Assembly: GCA_027922465.2 (NCBI GenBank)
Contig: BQMF02000056.1
Span: 496,001-560,000 of the forward strand
DNA length: 64,000 bases
Direction: 5' to 3'
Origin: Turritopsis dohrnii
Lineage: Eukaryota > Cnidaria > Hydrozoa > Anthoathecata > Oceaniidae
Shown in pieces: positions 59,415-64,000 of this stretch. The notes below the pieces were generated by a model. That model made no database searches. It had not been told where the DNA came from and worked only from the letters and a program-made list of their open reading frames with translations. Every line of letters begins with the position of its first letter. Within the stretch, counting starts at the first letter, position 1. The position numbers and the translations under genes are program-made.

Positions 59415-62400
59415 CTAAGTGAGTTGGATGAAAAGGCTTTTCAATAACCTCGCTTCGTATGTAACAGTGTTTTTCCCGGCATGCATCGGTTCTTGTTCTA
59501 ACGGTTGTTCGATGACAGTTGGTACATCACGTCCGTAAGCTACAAGAACAAATCCGGTGAAACATGACCATTTTTACACACAGTTCTATGATCCTATTCA
59601 TCAATTACGTTATTAGCCCCATTAGACCGAAAACGTTAACAAAAGCCACCTGTTTGAGATACTCCCCGACTTTAAAGATGTTGAAAATTGCATCACAACG
59701 CAAGTGCATTTACCCAAATCCAAAAAAATTGACAGATTATTAATGAAAAGATAGGCAGGTTGTCAATCAAAATATTGACAGGCTGTCAATCAAAATATTG
59801 ACAAAGAATCATACTGGAGATTAAAAAGGAAAAAAAATTGGTATTTTAAAAGTAACTGAATCTTGGACAAGGCTACGAAATCCCAGGCCAGAAAAAGTTT
59901 AGCCCTTTCAAGACTTATGGTGTTATGTTTTCAAGACTTATTCATGCAGCTAGAACTAAACATTTCTTAATCTTCGTTGAAGTTCTTATAGAAGACCACA
60001 CATGTGCTATTACGAGTCCATTTGGAAACGAGGCTGCGTAGACGTAATTAAAGGAGAGAAGAAGTTAAATTTAGTTAAATTCGTACTTTCACAATGATCT
60101 AAAAACTGCAATAAATCATCCTTTATACTGTCTCGGATCATTATCATCTGTTTCGCCTAAACAAAAACAAACATGTTGTTTATCGTATCAATAACAAAAG
60201 ACCCCCGGTGCAAGCAGGTTGTCCACCCAAAAAACAATTGCAAGTGACACCAGGGACGGAGGTAAGGAATACAACTATACCATGTTTTCAATGAGTGATA
60301 AAATACATCTTTTTGCATAAAACCATGTGTCGGTACCTAACTGAAAAGAACAAAAAAAAACTGAGCAAAGTAGACAAATTGCGCGAATTTCCGTGCTCAT
60401 CAAATAGGATACCTTTTTATTGTAGGGTTCTAAACTTTTAATGATTCTCGATATACCAAATTCATAGTTTCCTTTGGAGCAATATAAAGTTCTATAAAGA
60501 AAAAGGTAATCTCCAACAAAAAGATGGCCACAACACAACTACCTCGCACGTCCATTAAAATGAATTATTTAAGCCAATCGGAAACGTCCATGCTATTTGT
60601 AGCAGTTTCTACAACAGGATTTGTATATTTCAGAAGTGAAATTAAGGCGGCGTTTCCATGGTGAATGAGTCGATATTGGTATGAATATCCTTTAACTGTT
60701 TACATGATTGGTTTACTTGACGTTTTGAAAATCTATGGGAAACTCTTCTCATTTGGGCTTATTATGAACAAAAGACCATTTCATAAATTACATCACTACA
60801 TCCATCATCTCCTTTCTAAGTTTTATAATTGCAACGCATTTATTTTCTTCGGCTGCCGTTCCTTTTAAAAGTACAAGCGTCGTTAATGGTCAGGTTGCGA
60901 ATGAGCTGTTGTGACGTCATTGATGAAAAGCTATATCCTAATGCGACCGAAGAGACAACTATTTTCTATTAATCACGCATGCGTGATATACAGCATTTAA
61001 AACCTCAAGCTGATGTCTAAAGTTCGCGGTATATCAGGTAAATATTCAAAGCAGATTTCGGTTAAAAATTTCACTATTTAGGAAAAAATGCTGGAAGGTC
61101 ACAAAAAAAAACAAAAAAAAACTTTAAAATTTTTAATTTTATCTTAAGGGGTTTTAAAAAAGCTTTTAAAAACTTGAAACAAGGTGAGACACTCCAAGAT
61201 AAATTCTTCCCTTCCTGGTCTCCCAGACAGATCGAAACTCAAAGCATGAGTTTTGTATCGGTAAACGTTACATAGGAGGTCTTCAGGTTATTTTAGGCCA
61301 AAATGATTCTTAGAGCTCCGTAACAGAGGAGTTGGAAAGGATGAAGGGGAAAACGTTTTACGTACCCAATAACCAAGTTAACGATACATAGATGAAAGAC
61401 TTTCTTGTCAGGATCCTCATAAGCGATATTTTCCTTAAAAGAGAGCATAAGAAAAATGTTTCCTCCATATAAAATAAGCCGATAATATGTCAAAATTTTA
61501 GAATTATTGACACACACAGAGGTGAGAATAAACGTGAAGTAAAAAACAGAATTTCGACTAATGTACAGTTAGTTGGCTATCATACTGAAATTCCATACCT
61601 CCTCCTTTTCAATCTTTCGCATTAACTCCTCTGCCTGGTTAACAAAGAGAGGTTATATTATAGACATCATGGTCACACGACATCATGGTCACACGTTTTC
61701 TTAAAAACATTTCCAGCTAATAATAGGAAGAACGGATGAAAAACTAAGAAAGTAAATCCTCTCTTAAGCCTTTTGAGTTTCTGACTTTTCGTTAACAGGA
61801 AACCCTAATTTATGAAGCATAGATTGTCACTTAAGCTCTCCAAACGTCAAGAAGGCATCAATTATACTGATTCAACCCTTCATTCTGTGACGAACAAATT
61901 TGGTTAATTTTCGAAGGCTGTCCCATCGGGCAAAATCGTCAAACAGTTACTGCGACGAAGAGCGTTTTTTATTTCTTCAGAAATACACTCCTTGGTAGAG
62001 AATCTGTATACATACGTACTTATACAGTACAACCCCGTTAAGTCGCACTCTCAAAGGTCCGAAAAAATCGATCTGACTTAACGGGAGTCTGACTTGTCGG
62101 AGCTTCATCTTAAGTCAGAGTCTACTTATTTAGTCTGACTTATCGAGGATATTCAAAAAAGTGACAAAGGAAATAGAAAACAATTATATTTTAATTTTTA
62201 TACATATTTTTCTATTCGTGGTTCTAGTTTACAATTTCCGTTTTGACGTCATTGTTTTCAAAAGAACTTGAAGTTTCAATCTGCACACAAATACAATGCA
62301 TTGTTTTGATTTCAAAATATTCCTTTCGAACTTTTGGCGTTCGGAACTCAAAAAAGTCCGACTTAAACGGTGTTTTGTAGCTGAAGGGACCGAAGAAAAC

Positions 62401-63945
62401 AGTCCGACTTAATGAAAAGTCCGACTTAAACGGTGACCGACTTAATGGTGTCCGACTTAACGGGGTTGTACTTTATAAACTAGCGCAAACAAACCTCTTC
62501 ATTCGCGCTCGTCATGATGTAGGAGACACACAAGTTGGCTAACACAATGGCGCTCACACTTAGAATCTATAAATAACCACATGAAACATTATTCTACTAC
62601 TAGAGAAACGAAGGAAACCTCTGCGAAGGAGAGTCTTACATTATCATAGTGTTTCTTCACCACTGGTTCATAAAAACCGATAGCTTCTTTGTATTTGTTT
62701 TCCTATGAAAACAAGAACATATTGAAATTAACCCATCAACATAAAGTTTGGTAAATAAGTTGGTAAATAGTCAATAGGTAGAAGCAAAACCTGCATAAAC
62801 AAGACGTGCGCCACATTTAGTTTCCAGATCTCGTGTTCGTTACAAAACTCCACCGATTTTCTAAATATCTAAAAGTAACCATGTTATTACAATCATTACA
62901 TGTAACATGCACACAAATCCTTCAAGCTTTCAGCCTCGATTCTGTGTTAGTCACCTAATTGATATACCTAACTGAACGAGTGGCAAACACTTCCTCATGT
63001 CGGGATTCCTCTTTAACCTCCAAAGACATGTGATTTTACGACACGAAATACTGGATCGAAATTAGGGACCAAGTTGGAAAATCACAATGGTAGGCTATTA
63101 CGCTCAATAGATGTAATAACCACCTCTCGGTATTCAACTCTCGCTTCTATTAAGCCACGCCCCTCTTAAGAGAACAGGGTTGGTCTCGAAGAATTGTCAC
63201 ATCCTCAATATGTTTGAAAAAAACAATCATTCAATATAAGATATGCCGCTTTCACGCCGAATCAAAATTGAGGTTCAGGACCAAAATTAACGGTCGGTTA
63301 ACGGTCAATGACCGGAAGAAAAATACGTTTGATCGGCAGAAAACGGCTCTCCTGATCATTTTGCCAGACAGAATTTACTCACACAAACAATACATTCCAG
63401 TGAACGATATCGTCAAAGAGTCACTGCGATGAAGAGCATTTTTATTGAAACAGTGTGCAATAAAAACGCACTCCATCGCAGTGATTATATTCAATTTAAG
63501 GCGATTACGTCACCTTCTGCTGCCTAAACTAAAAAAATCACAAGTTCATTTTTGTGCACTATTTGAAACAGCTTTAAAAATGATGAAAGTCAGTCTTTGA
63601 ATTTTTAAAAAATCATTTTTCGTTCCCGAGATATTGCCGTTTAAAGGTTTTCTTCGAAACATGATCTCCATGGCAACGTGACATCACAACGTTCAAGAAG
63701 ATATTGCTGACATATAAATATGTGAATAACTCAGAATGTTTTAATGATATATTGTTAGAACATTGCATGTAGAGTGGTAAATAACTGCAGTTGTGAAAAT
63801 AGCAAAGAATTTTTTTGCCATTCCTACTCCCGCTCGGTTCCAGGTCTCTATTATTTTTTTCGGACAAAGCTATATATCAGCATCCGATACTGTTACTATG
63901 CCGAATTTCGCTTTAACTTACGTCCAGTGAAAACTGTTCCATTTT
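59415..63945 (-). CDS. TTC30: TTC30/IFT70, intraflagellar transport TPR protein (C-terminal part)
   Basis: Exons (minus): 63945-63922 (tentative), 62868-62791, 62702-62640, 62566-62495, 61634-61599, 61433-61366, 60491-60413, 60340-60281, 60156-60087, 59539-59415; phase holds and the gene continues off the right edge. About 225 of roughly 660 residues are present. IFT70 is a TPR subunit of the IFT-B complex that carries tubulin and cargo along cilia. Diagnostic blocks: KSVEFCNEHEIWKLNVAH, YKEAIGFYEPVVKKHYDN, SAIVLANLCVSYIMTS, AEELMRKIEKEE, DPDKKVFHLCIVNLVIG, LYCSKGNYEFGISR, SLEPYNKK, LGTDTWFYAKRC and VPTVIEQPLEQEPMH. The repeated helix pairs are TPRs. Two exons are very small (36 and 24 bases). 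The 24-base exon fits the frame, but the joined sequence seems two residues shorter than in the family, so its boundary is uncertain. Mammalian TTC30A/B lack introns; this gene has kept many. Confidence 0.93.
59757..59806. repeat. 24-bp tandem duplication
   Basis: CAGGTTGTCAATCAAAATAT / TGACAGGCTGTCAATCAAA: two adjacent units in a TTC30 intron. Confidence 0.7.
61662..61695. repeat. 17-bp tandem duplication
   Basis: GACATCATGGTCACAC occurs twice in succession in the TTC30 intron between 61634 and 62495. Confidence 0.75.
61923..62000 (+). repeat. 120-bp MITE, partial copy in TTC30 intron
   Basis: CCATCGGGCAAAATCGTC to AAATACACTCCTTGG; interior shortened. Confidence 0.6.
62030..62468. mobile_element. 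TA-flanked MITE with GTCCGACTTAA arrays
   Basis: The ends CAACCCCGTTAAGTCGCAC and GTCCGACTTAACGGGGTTG are inverse. TA flanks both (62028-62029, 62469-62470). The word GTC(C/T)GACTTA or its inverse occurs at least eight times near both ends, consistent with transposase binding arrays. 439 bases without coding sequence, in a TTC30 intron. The class is inferred as Tc1/mariner/pogo. Confidence 0.88.
63412..63485 (+). repeat. 120-bp MITE, shortened copy in TTC30 intron
   Basis: TCAAAGAGTCACTGCGATG to GCACTCCATCGCAGTG; centre deleted. Confidence 0.65.
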
Positions 63946-64000
63946 CTAAAATTTATTTTCTCTTACCTCAGCAGATCTCCATTTATAGTTTTGTCAACAA

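Noticed and set aside
63966..64000. Possible TTC30 exon at the right edge
   Set aside because: It would leave a 21-base intron before 63945, too short to splice, and the frame contains a stop or mismatches the family.

Overview
This window is nuclear DNA of an animal. It is AT-rich, every protein-coding gene is split by short GT-AG introns, and the genes are animal-specific (survivin, a Polycomb chromobox protein with a C-terminal Pc box, a PRPP-synthetase-associated protein, NPL4, IFT70/TTC30, a class II Rab11-FIP). Penelope-like elements, a pogo element with an intron-split gene and very many small palindromic DNA elements suggest an early-branching invertebrate. A cnidarian is my best guess, but this is inference and no single feature proves it.

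Layout of host genes from left to right: (1) 5' half of a RAB11FIP3/4-like EF-hand gene, minus, running off the left edge (1-3488). (2) A possible small secreted cysteine/arginine-rich peptide, plus, with a TATA box (10862-11735). (3) NPLOC4/NPL4, minus, 17 coding exons, 13944-21930, with continuous reading phase at all 16 junctions. (4) BIRC5/survivin, plus, 3 exons, 36677-38385. (5) PRPSAP (PAP39/41), minus, 11 exons found, 45300-48503; the N-terminal exon was not found. (6) A CBX/Polycomb gene, plus, 5 exons, 52095-56270. (7) 3' part of TTC30/IFT70, minus, at least 10 exons from 59415 to the right edge.

Between these genes and in their introns the DNA is densely packed with transposable elements. 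Best resolved are: an apparently intact pogo/Tigger-like transposon (27221-31162) with a seven-exon transposase gene encoding 769 aa, inserted into one of two oppositely oriented copies of a hAT-like element (24591-26484 and 26820-31633); a three-level nest at 40445-42500, in which a GGGA-ended MITE sits in the inverted end of a Penelope-like retroelement with a GIY-YIG domain, which itself sits in a third repeat; two copies of a MITE with perfect 9-bp target duplications (20580-20903, 35803-36431); three TA-duplicating MITEs; two elements with 3-bp duplications; and more than 20 copies of a 120-bp palindromic MITE spread across the window.

The host genes do not form one pathway. The notable point is their linkage: the human counterparts BIRC5, NPLOC4, CBX2/4/8 and PRPSAP1 all lie in 17q25, and RAB11FIP4 lies on 17q. 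The window therefore looks like a surviving piece of an ancient animal linkage group, expanded by transposons. Coordinates come from reading splice sites and frames by eye; no alignment or database search was run.
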